A stretch of DNA of 7,845 bases from SIG603 sp964369215. GTDB lineage: Bacteria; Bacillota; Clostridia; Oscillospirales; Acutalibacteraceae. A model generated the notes under the pieces. The model saw nothing but the letters and a program-made list of their open reading frames with translations. It made no database searches and was not told where the DNA came from. The stretch covers positions 1 through 7,845 of the forward strand of contig CAYJEZ010000113.1 in NCBI GenBank assembly GCA_964369215.1. Direction: 5' to 3'. Shown one piece after another: positions 1 to 5,642 of this stretch. A program made the position numbers and the translations under genes. Each line of letters opens with the position of its first letter. Positions within the stretch are counted from its first letter, which is position 1.

Positions 1-372
1 ACAATGAAATGGACAGTGATTTGTTTTCGTCGTGACCAATTTTCAAATGTGTATATGATGAATTAGGTGACTTTTACATCTGTCCTAACGAAAAAAAACT
101 GAATTATACTTACGATAGCAAGAGAAAAATCCGATGAAAATATTATCTCTGAACAAGGCATTTTGCTTAGAACTAATCGTTCCATACAAGTCGAGGGAGC
201 ATTTGGTGTAATCAAACAAAACTATCATTTTACAAGATTTTTAACAAGAGGCAGACAAAAAAATCAAACTGTTTTTCTCTTAATTGCCTTTGCTTTCAAC
301 ATTAAAAAACTATGTGCTAGAGAAAAATCAGGTTGTTTTGGCAAATCTTTATTCGATAAAATGATTGCTTAA
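1..372 (+). pseudogene. IS1182-type transposase, C-terminal remnant (broken)
   Basis: This is the C-terminal part of a DDE transposase of the IS1182 type; its 5' portion lies outside the window. Two reading frames carry the similarity. Frame 3 encodes a recognisable segment, YDELGDFYICPNEKKL, at about 57-104, and is interrupted by a stop at 33-35 and another at 135-137. Frame 1 then takes over from about 118 and encodes ISEQGILLRTNRSIQVEGAF and onward to a stop at 370-372. The Glu of VEGAF followed six residues later by Lys (GVIK) matches the catalytic Glu region of IS4/IS1182-like enzymes. Compared with what I recall of intact family members, tens of residues appear to be missing between the DSKRK segment and the SEQGILL segment, so a deletion plus frameshift near 117-137 is likely. 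The element cannot make an active enzyme. A start at 163 would give only 69 residues and is not a real gene. Confidence 0.85.
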
Positions 373-496
373 ATTTCGCAAAATTCAATATTCACACAAA
401 AATGAGAGTAGTTTTTTCTACCCTCTAATTCATCTTGTAAAGTTTTCAACAATTTTTGCACTTATGCATACTTTTCCACACAATTTTAAAGATTTT

Positions 497-540
497 GGGG
501 CTGTCTCAAATGGGGAAAAACATTTGAGACAGCCCCTTTT
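497..540 (+). repeat. Perfect inverted repeat at IS end, terminator-like
   Basis: The arms GGGGCTGTCTCAAATG (497-512) and CATTTGAGACAGCCCC (521-536) are perfect reverse complements around an 8-base loop, and the right arm runs into TTTTT on the plus strand. The GGGGCTGTCTCAAA core resembles terminal inverted repeats commonly seen on IS1182-type elements, and it sits about 125 bases after the transposase remnant. This suggests the right end of the IS. The structure also has the form of a Rho-independent terminator for plus-strand transcription. What is seen is the repeat and the T-run; the double role is inferred. Confidence 0.7.
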
Positions 541-574
541 TCTATATTGATGAATCATTCTTTAAATATAAAGC

Positions 575-620
575 AAAAATCCGAACACTTCTCCAATTAT
601 AAAGAAGTGGTTCGGATTTT
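575..620 (-). terminator. Terminator downstream of the tRNA
   Basis: Read on the minus strand, the arm AAAATCCGAACCACTTCT (603-620) pairs with AGAAGTGTTCGGATTTTT (575-592), with a single bulged base and a 10-base loop. The 3' arm ends in a T-run. It begins 8 bases after the tRNA CCA end, the expected place for the tRNA terminator. The plus strand of the same hairpin also ends in TTTT, so it may work weakly in both directions. Confidence 0.8.
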
Positions 621-627
621 GTGCGTT

Positions 628-704
628 TGGTGGACCAACAGGGACTCGAACCCCGGACCAACCGGTTATGAGCCGGTTGCTCTAACCAGCTGAGCTATTG
701 GTCC
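628..704 (-). tRNA. tRNA with anticodon CAT, probably Ile2 (lysidine type)
   Basis: A complete 77-base cloverleaf can be folded. The acceptor stem GGACCAA pairs with TTGGTCC, the D arm is GCTC/GAGC, the anticodon stem ACCGG/CCGGT encloses the loop CTCATAA, and the T arm CGGGG/CCCTG holds TTCGAGT with one G-T pair. The discriminator base is A and the CCA end is encoded (628-630). The anticodon CAT lies at 668-670. CAT tRNAs may be elongator Met, initiator Met or Ile2, whose C34 is changed to lysidine by TilS. The initiator is unlikely because the anticodon stem lacks three G-C pairs at its base and the acceptor is fully paired at position 1. The acceptor has C4-G69 and C5-G68 pairs, which are known TilS determinants in E. 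coli, and the overall sequence resembles Firmicute tRNA-Ile(CAT). I favour Ile2, with elongator Met as the alternative. Confidence 0.95.
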
Positions 705-737
705 AGATGGTTAGTGTCAATTTGACGTCTGTAGAAC

Positions 738-766
738 ATATTATCATAAATATAATTAAAAGTCAA
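738..766 (-). promoter_or_regulatory. Promoter of the tRNA gene
   Basis: On the minus strand, TTGACT (761-766) is followed by a 17-base spacer and TAATAT (738-743). Both are close to the sigma-A consensus. The predicted start point is near 731, about 27 bases before the mature tRNA 5' end. Confidence 0.75.
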
Positions 767-842
767 TACCTAAAACAATGTTATAAAAAATAATTATTTA
801 CTCCAATTAATTTGTTATTGTCACTACCAAGCAAAAAGCACT

Positions 843-1235
843 TTAATTTGACGAAGATTTTGAGTTTACTCTTTGCATAAACTTCTCATTCGCTATAATA
901 AACCTCTCGTGTGTGCCCTCGCCAATAAGCCCAGCCTCGTCAAAAGCTTGAATATTAAAAACCAATCTTTTTCCGTCTACCTCTATAAGCTCACTTTTAG
1001 CACAAACTTTCATATTAAGAGGAGTTGCGGCCACGTGCTTAATGTTTACAAGTGTTCCTACCGTGCCTTGACCTTCCTCTAAAAAATCTTTTAGGCTGTC
1101 ATTTGCTGTGCCCTCCATAAGTGCAACCATGCACGGTGTTGCAAAAACATCTAAGTCTCCACTACCCATGGCTTTTGCCGTGTTTGTGGCATTTACCACA
1201 CTCTCTTTTTCGCCTTTAATTCCTACTTTTATCAT
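843..1235 (-). CDS. FlK-like hotdog-fold thioesterase
   Basis: A 130-residue protein of the single-domain hotdog thioesterase family typified by fluoroacetyl-CoA thioesterase FlK. These cytosolic enzymes hydrolyse small acyl-CoA thioesters, and most family members have no known physiological substrate. The catalytic residues of FlK (Thr42, Glu50, His76) have exact counterparts here in both identity and spacing: Thr33 in FATPC, Glu41 in LMEGTA and His67 in NIKHVAATP. The conserved GEGTHER segment lies at 105-111. The length is normal for the family and no signal peptide is present. The ATG is preceded by AAGG about 11 bases upstream. The gene lies 88 bases downstream of the TrpB-like gene on the same strand, with a terminator hairpin between them, and no separate promoter is obvious. 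It is probably transcribed by read-through from the T-box promoter, or from a weak promoter I cannot see. Family assignment is firm; the substrate is unknown, and fluoroacetyl-CoA itself is unlikely to be the natural one. Confidence 0.88.
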   Translation of the reverse strand: MIKVGIKGEKESVVNATNTAKAMGSGDLDVFATPCMVALMEGTANDSLKDFLEEGQGTVGTLVNIKHVAATPLNMKVCAKSELIEVDGKRLVFNIQAFDEAGLIGEGTHERFIIANEKFMQRVNSKSSSN

Positions 1236-1261
1236 AATAAATCATACCTTTCATTCTTCTT

Positions 1262-1313
1262 AAAACACAAAAAGGATAACCTGTGCCCCTTATAACCGAG
1301 CACAGGGCTACCC
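1262..1313 (-). terminator. Terminator between the TrpB2 gene and the thioesterase gene
   Basis: On the minus strand, GGGTAGCCCTGTGC (1300-1313) pairs with GCACAGGTTATCC (1274-1286), with G-T pairs and one bulge. It is followed by TTTTTGTGTTTT (1262-1273). The hairpin starts 10 bases after the TrpB2 stop codon. It should cut down transcription into the downstream thioesterase gene. Confidence 0.75.
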
Positions 1314-1323
1314 CTATTATCTA

Positions 1324-2688
1324 TTACATTTTAGGCAAATCTGCAACGCTTCTTGCAATGTCCTCGTCTGTTGGAATAAGGTCTTGCATTTCTCCGTCGT
1401 TAAATCTTTGGTAGGCTGTTAAGTCGAAGTAACCTGTGCCAGTTAAACCGAATAGAATTGTTTTTTCTTCGCCTGTCTCTTTGCATTTTAAAGCTTCGTC
1501 TATAGCGCCTTTAATAGCATGTGCACTCTCTGGTGCCGGTAAAATACCCTCGACTTTAGCAAAGTACTGAGCAGCCTCAAACACTTGAGTTTGCTCGTAC
1601 GATTTTGCCTCCATTAAGCCTTGGCTGTATAGCTCTGATAAAGTAGAGCTCATTCCGTGGTATCTTAAACCACCTGCGTGGCTAGGAGCTGGAATAAAGT
1701 TGCTACCTAATGTGTACATTTTTGAAAGTGGGCAAATCATGCCTGTGTCACAGAAGTCATATGCGTATGTTCCTCTTGTAAAGCTAGGGCAAGAGGCTGG
1801 CTCTACAGCTATAAATCTATAATCGTTCTCGCCTCTTAATTTCTCGCCCATAAAAGGAGAGATAAGTCCGCCTAAGTTAGAACCACCACCGGCGCAACCA
1901 ATAATAATATCAGGTTTTATTCCGTATTTATCAAAAGCAGTTTTGCACTCAAGACCAATAACAGATTGATGTAAAAGCACTTGGTTTAAAACGCTTCCTA
2001 AAACATAGCGATAGCCTGGGTTACTAACTGCAACCTCAACAGCCTCTGAAATAGCACAGCCTAGGCTTCCATTAGTTCCAGGGTGTTTCTCTAAAATTTT
2101 TCTTCCTATCTCTGTATTCATAGAAGGAGAAGGAGTAACGTTTGCGCCGTAAGTTCTCATAACTTCACGTCTAAAAGGTTTTTGCTCGTAGCTTACTTTA
2201 ACCATATAAACTTTACAGTCTAGCTCGAAGTACGCACAAGCCATAGATAAAGCTGTGCCCCATTGTCCTGCTCCTGTCTCTGTAGTTACACCTTTCAAGC
2301 CTTGTTTTTTGGCGTAGTAAGCCTGTGCAACAGCTGAGTTTAACTTATGGCTACCACTTGTATTGTTTCCCTCAAATTTATAATAAATTTTAGCTGGAGT
2401 TTGTAACTTCTCCTCTAGGCAATATGCTCTAACAAGTGGAGAAGGTCTAAACATTTTATAAAAAGATTGAATATCTTCTGGAATATCAAAGAAGGCTGTT
2501 TTATCGTCAAGCTCTTGCGCTACTAGCTCCTCACAAAATATTGCAGACATTTCTTGTGCGCTTAAAGGCTGTTTTGTGCCCGGGTTAAGTAGTGGAGCAG
2601 GCTTTTTTTTCATATCTGCTCTAACATTGTACCAACTTTTAGGCATCTCGCTTTCTGATAAATAAATTTTGTATGGAATTTCACTCAT
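1324..2688 (-). CDS. trpB2: TrpB2-type tryptophan synthase beta chain (PLP enzyme)
   Basis: A 454-residue cytosolic PLP enzyme that joins indole and L-serine to give L-tryptophan. It belongs to the TrpB2 (TrpB-like) branch, which is longer than ordinary TrpB of about 400 residues and has the extended N-terminus seen here. The PLP lysine is Lys115 in GSHKLNSA. The catalytic Glu137 lies in TETGAGQWG, where Trp follows Gln as is typical of TrpB2 (TrpB1 usually has AGQHG). The phosphate-binding loop is GCAGGGSNLGG, and a C-terminal GLTGTGYFD is also present. The reading frame extends six codons further upstream from a TTG, but those codons contain the GAAAGGG ribosome binding site, so the start is the ATG at 2686-2688. 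No trpA or other trp gene is in the window, so the enzyme may act on free indole. A Trp-specifier T-box precedes it and a terminator follows it. All key residues are present. Confidence 0.93.
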   Translation of the reverse strand: MSEIPYKIYLSESEMPKSWYNVRADMKKKPAPLLNPGTKQPLSAQEMSAIFCEELVAQELDDKTAFFDIPEDIQSFYKMFRPSPLVRAYCLEEKLQTPAKIYYKFEGNNTSGSHKLNSAVAQAYYAKKQGLKGVTTETGAGQWGTALSMACAYFELDCKVYMVKVSYEQKPFRREVMRTYGANVTPSPSMNTEIGRKILEKHPGTNGSLGCAISEAVEVAVSNPGYRYVLGSVLNQVLLHQSVIGLECKTAFDKYGIKPDIIIGCAGGGSNLGGLISPFMGEKLRGENDYRFIAVEPASCPSFTRGTYAYDFCDTGMICPLSKMYTLGSNFIPAPSHAGGLRYHGMSSTLSELYSQGLMEAKSYEQTQVFEAAQYFAKVEGILPAPESAHAIKGAIDEALKCKETGEEKTILFGLTGTGYFDLTAYQRFNDGEMQDLIPTDEDIARSVADLPKM

Positions 2689-2730
2689 TTTAATACACCC
2701 TTTCAAATAGTTCTAATTACTTATATCGGG

Positions 2731-2814
2731 AATAAAAAGAAACTCTCGCTTTTATCCCCTTAAACATACAACACAAATACAAAACATTTATATTGTAAGG
2801 GACAAAAGCCAGAG
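2731..2814 (-). terminator. T-box regulatory terminator
   Basis: On the minus strand the arm CTCTGGCTTTTGTCCCTTA (2796-2814) pairs with TAAGGGGATAAAAGCGAGAG (2743-2762) with one mismatch and one bulge. It is followed by TTTCTTTTTATT (2731-2742). The 5' arm includes the GTCCC needed for the antiterminator, so the two structures exclude each other as in classical T-boxes. The 33-base loop is AT-rich and has no other visible signal. Confidence 0.85.
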
Positions 2815-3048
2815 CTTCTGCGGTACCACCCTAATTCGCCTTAATTACAGTTAAAAACTTAAGACGCACTCACGATATACTAGCATATATCTACCCCTGT
2901 TACGGTGGGCATCCGTCTCCCTTACTCGCCATTTAAGCTTTAAGTTCGCCCTCACAAGTCCATTCATCTATTCCTTTGCTACCTCAATTACACTATCTGA
3001 GGCTCTCTGAAAGTAAGCATAATAGACTACTACTCTTGCTCATCGGTT
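2731..3048 (-). ncRNA. T-box leader, specifier codon TGG (tryptophan)
   Basis: A T-box riboswitch binds its cognate tRNA, and the uncharged form stabilises an antiterminator. The hallmark T-box AGGGTGGTACCGC is at 2820-2832 on the minus strand. Near the 5' end lie GATGAGCAAGAGTAGTAG (about 3026-3043) and the Stem I bulge AGAGAGC (3002-3008), followed by a small hairpin GCCTC...GAGGTAGC. The specifier loop reads GATGAATGGACTT, which fits the usual GAA-codon-A pattern with TGG at 2960-2962, the Trp codon. GTCCC (2799-2803) can pair with the AGGG of the T-box to form the antiterminator. The leader of about 360 bases ends at the TrpB2 gene, which matches a tryptophan sensor: low charged tRNA-Trp should raise expression. 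The T-box identity is seen directly; the specifier assignment is strong inference. Confidence 0.93.
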
Positions 3049-3054
3049 TTGTAA

Positions 3055-3083
3055 ATAATATCATATAAAATTAATTATGTCAA
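3055..3083 (-). promoter_or_regulatory. Promoter of the T-box/TrpB2 transcript
   Basis: A perfect TTGACA (3078-3083, minus strand) is separated by exactly 17 bases from TATTAT (3055-3060). The predicted start is near 3048, just before the first conserved T-box sequence, which supports both calls. Confidence 0.85.
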
Positions 3084-3187
3084 TAAAAACACAAAATATT
3101 TTAAACTTTACTATAGTTAGAAAAAGTAAAAACAGAAAATAAATATATTTTATATAAAAAGAATAATATTATATAAACAAGTTAAAA

Positions 3188-3193
3188 TATAAT
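3188..3193 (+). promoter_or_regulatory. Possible -10 box of the M23 peptidase gene
   Basis: A consensus TATAAT lies 30 bases before the start codon, with a predicted start point near 3200. The matching -35 position (about 3165-3170, AATATT) is poor, and the whole 3100-3200 spacer is very AT-rich, so this may be a chance match. Confidence 0.35.
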
Positions 3194-3223
3194 AAACCAC
3201 ACACAGAGAGGATTGTTATAGAC

Positions 3224-4012
3224 ATGAAGATATTAACATATATATGCTACTTGGTAAGCGCCATGCTTTTAATACCATATTTAGTATGGGCACAAACAGA
3301 TGAAAAAGAATATACACAAGCCCCCATGGTAAGTGAGGGAACTTTAATAAAGGAGATAAATTTACTTGAACAAGAGTATGCACAGTCTATTTTGTCTTAC
3401 GAGAACAAACTTGAAGAGCTTGGCAACTTAAGCGACACTGGGTCTGCAGATGTGTATGACTTAGAAGTGAAGGCTGAAATAATAGATTATATTATAAGGC
3501 AAGAAGAAAAAGCTCCTGTAGAAATTGAGAATGAGTTAGCTCAAAAAAAAGAACAACTTAGATTAGTTCAGTTTGAGAAACTGGAAATAGATAAGCTATC
3601 TTGGGAGCTTAACATAGAAGACAGCCAAGAAATTTCTTCTAGCTTTGAACCCATATGGCCTTTGCCAGGCTATTATGAAGACTGGGTAACTATGACTTTT
3701 GCAGGCGTACACAAAGGCTATGACATAGCAGCACATTACGGAAAAGACATAATAGCAGTACAGTCAGGCATCGTAATGTCTTCAGAGTATCATTACTCTT
3801 GGGGAAACAATGTGTTTATAAGCCATAACGACAATTACTCTACAAGATACGCACACATGAGTGAAATGTTGGTTGAAGCAGGCGACTATGTAGAGCAAGG
3901 AGATATTATAGGTAGGGTGGGCTCTACAGGCAATTCAACCGGAAATCACTTGCATTATGAAGTTTATGAAAATTCGCAAAGAGTAGACCCCTACCCCTTT
4001 TTTAACAGATGA
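3224..4012 (+). CDS. Exported M23 metallopeptidase with coiled coil
   Basis: A 262-residue secreted murein hydrolase or hydrolase-like factor acting in the cell envelope. Residues 1-23 form a signal peptide (hydrophobic YLVSAMLLIPYLVWA, likely cleavage after Ala23). Residues about 35-130 are charged and heptad-like, with many Leu, Glu and Lys, which predicts a coiled coil. Residues about 144-262 are an M23 (LytM/lysostaphin-type) domain. The zinc ligands are visible: His163 and Asp167 in HKGYD and His244 in the HLH motif. His211 (YAHMS) and His242 complete the active site, so the domain looks catalytically intact. This coiled coil plus M23 arrangement is known from EnvC/NlpD-like activators and from division or sporulation endopeptidases; which role applies here cannot be told. 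AGAGG lies about 12 bases before the ATG. The gene is divergent from the T-box transcript and has no clear terminator behind it. Confidence 0.9.
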   Translation: MKILTYICYLVSAMLLIPYLVWAQTDEKEYTQAPMVSEGTLIKEINLLEQEYAQSILSYENKLEELGNLSDTGSADVYDLEVKAEIIDYIIRQEEKAPVEIENELAQKKEQLRLVQFEKLEIDKLSWELNIEDSQEISSSFEPIWPLPGYYEDWVTMTFAGVHKGYDIAAHYGKDIIAVQSGIVMSSEYHYSWGNNVFISHNDNYSTRYAHMSEMLVEAGDYVEQGDIIGRVGSTGNSTGNHLHYEVYENSQRVDPYPFFNR

Positions 4013-4040
4013 TATTAGTATAATTTTTTAATAAATATAA

Positions 4041-4069
4041 TTGCAGTGTTAAGTTTCATATGATATAAT
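4041..4069 (+). promoter_or_regulatory. Candidate promoter of the WYL regulator gene
   Basis: A perfect TATAAT (4064-4069) is preceded, 17 bases upstream, by TTGCAG (4041-4046), which matches only the first half of the -35 consensus. The start point would be near 4076, leaving a leader of about 90 bases. The -10 box lies inside a palindrome described separately. Confidence 0.5.
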
Positions 4070-4138
4070 ATCAGTGTATATAATATCAAAACACACTGCA
4101 TTATATCTATTTATAGCTTAATTGTAAATGATATTATT
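4061..4138 (+). repeat. Repeated TGATAT/ATATCA half-sites before the WYL gene
   Basis: TGATATAATATCA (4061-4073) is a palindrome of two 6-base arms around one central base and covers the candidate -10 box. TATAATATCA at 4064-4073 is repeated directly at 4079-4088. A near-copy in opposite orientation, TGATATTATT, is at 4129-4138. A second set, CAGTGT at 4044-4049 and 4072-4077 with ACACTG at 4093-4098 inverted, overlaps the same region. The arrangement suggests binding sites for a dimeric regulator, possibly the WYL protein itself. In DNA this AT-rich some copies could be chance. Confidence 0.45.
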
Positions 4139-4164
4139 AAGTTGCAATGAAAGGGCTGCATTAA

Positions 4165-5154
4165 ATGAGTAAAAGCTTTAACCAAAAACTTAAGCTTATG
4201 TATCTACAAAAAATATTGCACGAAAAAACAGATGAAGAAAACGGGTTGACCTTGGCTCAAATTATTGACAAATTAGACGCTTATGGAATTAAAGCTGAAC
4301 GAAAAAGCATATACTCAGACTTTGAAGCGCTTAGAAGCTATGGTATGGAGATAGAGAGCACTAGGGGTAAAAACACTACCTATTACGGAATAAGCGAGGG
4401 TTTTCAAATGCCTGAGCTGAAACTTTTGGTAGACGCTGTTCAGTCTTCTAAATTCATAACTAAAAAGAAATCGAGAGAGCTAATAAGTAAAATTGAGGGG
4501 CTATGCAGTGAGCACGAGGCGAAAAAACTGCAACGCCAAGTTTATGTATCTAGCAGGGTTAAAACGTATAACGAGAGTATTTATTATAATGTAGACAACA
4601 TATACACCGCCATTGACAGCAACAAAAAAATAGCATTTAATTATTTTGAGTATACATTGCAAAAAACTCAAAAAGTAAAAAGAGACGGTGAAAAATATGT
4701 TGTTAGCCCTATGGCACTTATTTGGGATAATGAAAACTACTACCTTTTAGGCTATGAAAATTTGCAGCAAAGGCACTACAGAGTAGACAAAATGCTTAAG
4801 ATTGATATTTTAGACGAAGTTAGAGATTTTAATACAGTACAAGCATTTGAGAAAGAAGACTTGGCGCTTTATTCAAAAAGAGTTTTCTCTATGTTTAGCG
4901 GAGAGACAAAAAGGGTGAGAATTAGGTTTTCAAACATATTAATCGGAGTTGTTCTAGACAGATTTGGAAATGATATTGACATAATAAAAGAAGACGAAAG
5001 TAATTTTTACATAGATACCGACATTGACACAAGCCCACAGTTTTTTGGGTGGCTTACAGGGCTTGGCTCGCAGGCAGTAATACTAGCCCCTGTAACGGTG
5101 AAAAACCAATACATAGAGCACTTAAGAAAAACTCTTGAAATCCAAACTAAGTAG
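4165..5154 (+). CDS. WYL-domain transcriptional regulator (HTH-WYL-WCX)
   Basis: A 329-residue cytosolic DNA-binding regulator. The N-terminal winged helix-turn-helix covers about residues 5-75, with the likely recognition helix near 44-58 (AERKSIYSDFEAL). The WYL domain covers about 145-215, containing SPMALIWDNENYYLLGYE, where the signature Trp-Tyr-Leu is replaced by Tyr-Tyr-Leu, and HYRVDKM. The C-terminal WCX segment covers about 248-325 (RVRIRF through APVTVKNQYIEHL). WYL domains sense small ligands, often nucleic acid fragments or nucleotides, and WCX helps assembly. Such regulators occur in defence loci but also in general stress and metabolic control; nothing defence-like adjoins this one. 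GAAAGGG lies 9 bases before the ATG. It is followed after 52 bases by the YciA-type thioesterase gene, suggesting an operon led by its regulator. Length and domain order are normal. The target and ligand are unknown. Confidence 0.9.
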   Translation: MSKSFNQKLKLMYLQKILHEKTDEENGLTLAQIIDKLDAYGIKAERKSIYSDFEALRSYGMEIESTRGKNTTYYGISEGFQMPELKLLVDAVQSSKFITKKKSRELISKIEGLCSEHEAKKLQRQVYVSSRVKTYNESIYYNVDNIYTAIDSNKKIAFNYFEYTLQKTQKVKRDGEKYVVSPMALIWDNENYYLLGYENLQQRHYRVDKMLKIDILDEVRDFNTVQAFEKEDLALYSKRVFSMFSGETKRVRIRFSNILIGVVLDRFGNDIDIIKEDESNFYIDTDIDTSPQFFGWLTGLGSQAVILAPVTVKNQYIEHLRKTLEIQTK

Positions 5155-5206
5155 GGTTGAGTAATATAACTATAACGGTGCGATGTGAATAACGAGGAGG
5201 AGATTT

Positions 5207-5605
5207 ATGGAGTATAAAACAGTTAAAGAGTCGGCAACTGTGATGACTGAGATGATATTGCAGTCTCACGTAAACGGAGCAGGTATGCTTTTTGGTGGGC
5301 AACTAATGGCTTGGATGGACATAGCCGGCGCAATTTGTGCAAAAAGACATGCAAACCACGACGTAGTTACAGCCTGTGTAGAAAAACTTAACTTTTATAA
5401 ACCAGCAAAGCCGAATGATGTGGTAGTAATAAAAGCGAATATGGTGTCGGTAGGCAACACCTCTATGAGGGTGGCTGTCTCTGCAGAGATAGAGCAGTAC
5501 GGAGAAAGAGAAAACCGAGCTAAAACTTGCTCTGCTATTTTTACATTTGTAACGCTAAACTCTATGGGAGAAAAATTAGTAGTACCAAGGCTATTAAACG
5601 AGTGA
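5207..5605 (+). CDS. YciA-type acyl-CoA thioesterase (hotdog fold)
   Basis: A 132-residue cytosolic hotdog thioesterase of the YciA/BACH acyl-CoA hydrolase group, which releases CoA from acyl-CoA esters. The family signature is clear: HVNGAGMLFGGQLMAWMD at residues 21-38, where the Asn23/Gly region and Asp38 correspond to the active-site residues of YciA-like enzymes. The helix continues as IAGAICAKRH, as in YciA. The segment VEKLNFYKPAKPNDVV (58-73) is also typical. The C-terminal tail (VVPRLLNE) is short. A strong AGGAGG (5195-5200) sits 6 bases before the ATG. It lies 52 bases after the WYL regulator and 37 bases before the lipoprotein gene, with no terminator on either side, so the three are probably cotranscribed. 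It is unrelated in subfamily to the FlK-like enzyme at the left of the window. Substrate chain length cannot be told. Confidence 0.9.
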   Translation: MEYKTVKESATVMTEMILQSHVNGAGMLFGGQLMAWMDIAGAICAKRHANHDVVTACVEKLNFYKPAKPNDVVVIKANMVSVGNTSMRVAVSAEIEQYGERENRAKTCSAIFTFVTLNSMGEKLVVPRLLNE

Positions 5606-5642
5606 TAAAAAGTATATTAATTTGAAAGGAAATGAGACTGAA

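Noticed and set aside
395..430. Small hairpin GAGAGTAG/CTACCCTC with a T-rich loop inside the IS tail
   Set aside because: It has one mismatch, its T-run is in the loop rather than after the stem, and it has no gene context.
365..550. Open frame of 61 residues on the plus strand after the transposase remnant
   Set aside because: It has no ribosome binding site, reads through the IS-end hairpin, and its composition is that of AT-rich non-coding DNA.
873..1082. Plus-strand open frame opposite the FlK-like thioesterase
   Set aside because: It is antisense to a clear hotdog enzyme, has no binding site and no recognisable protein features.
4042..4100. TGCAGTG...CACTGCA as a terminator of the M23 gene
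   Set aside because: The arms are only 7 bases with a loop of about 45 bases and no T-run after them. It was kept only as part of the repeat pattern at the WYL promoter.
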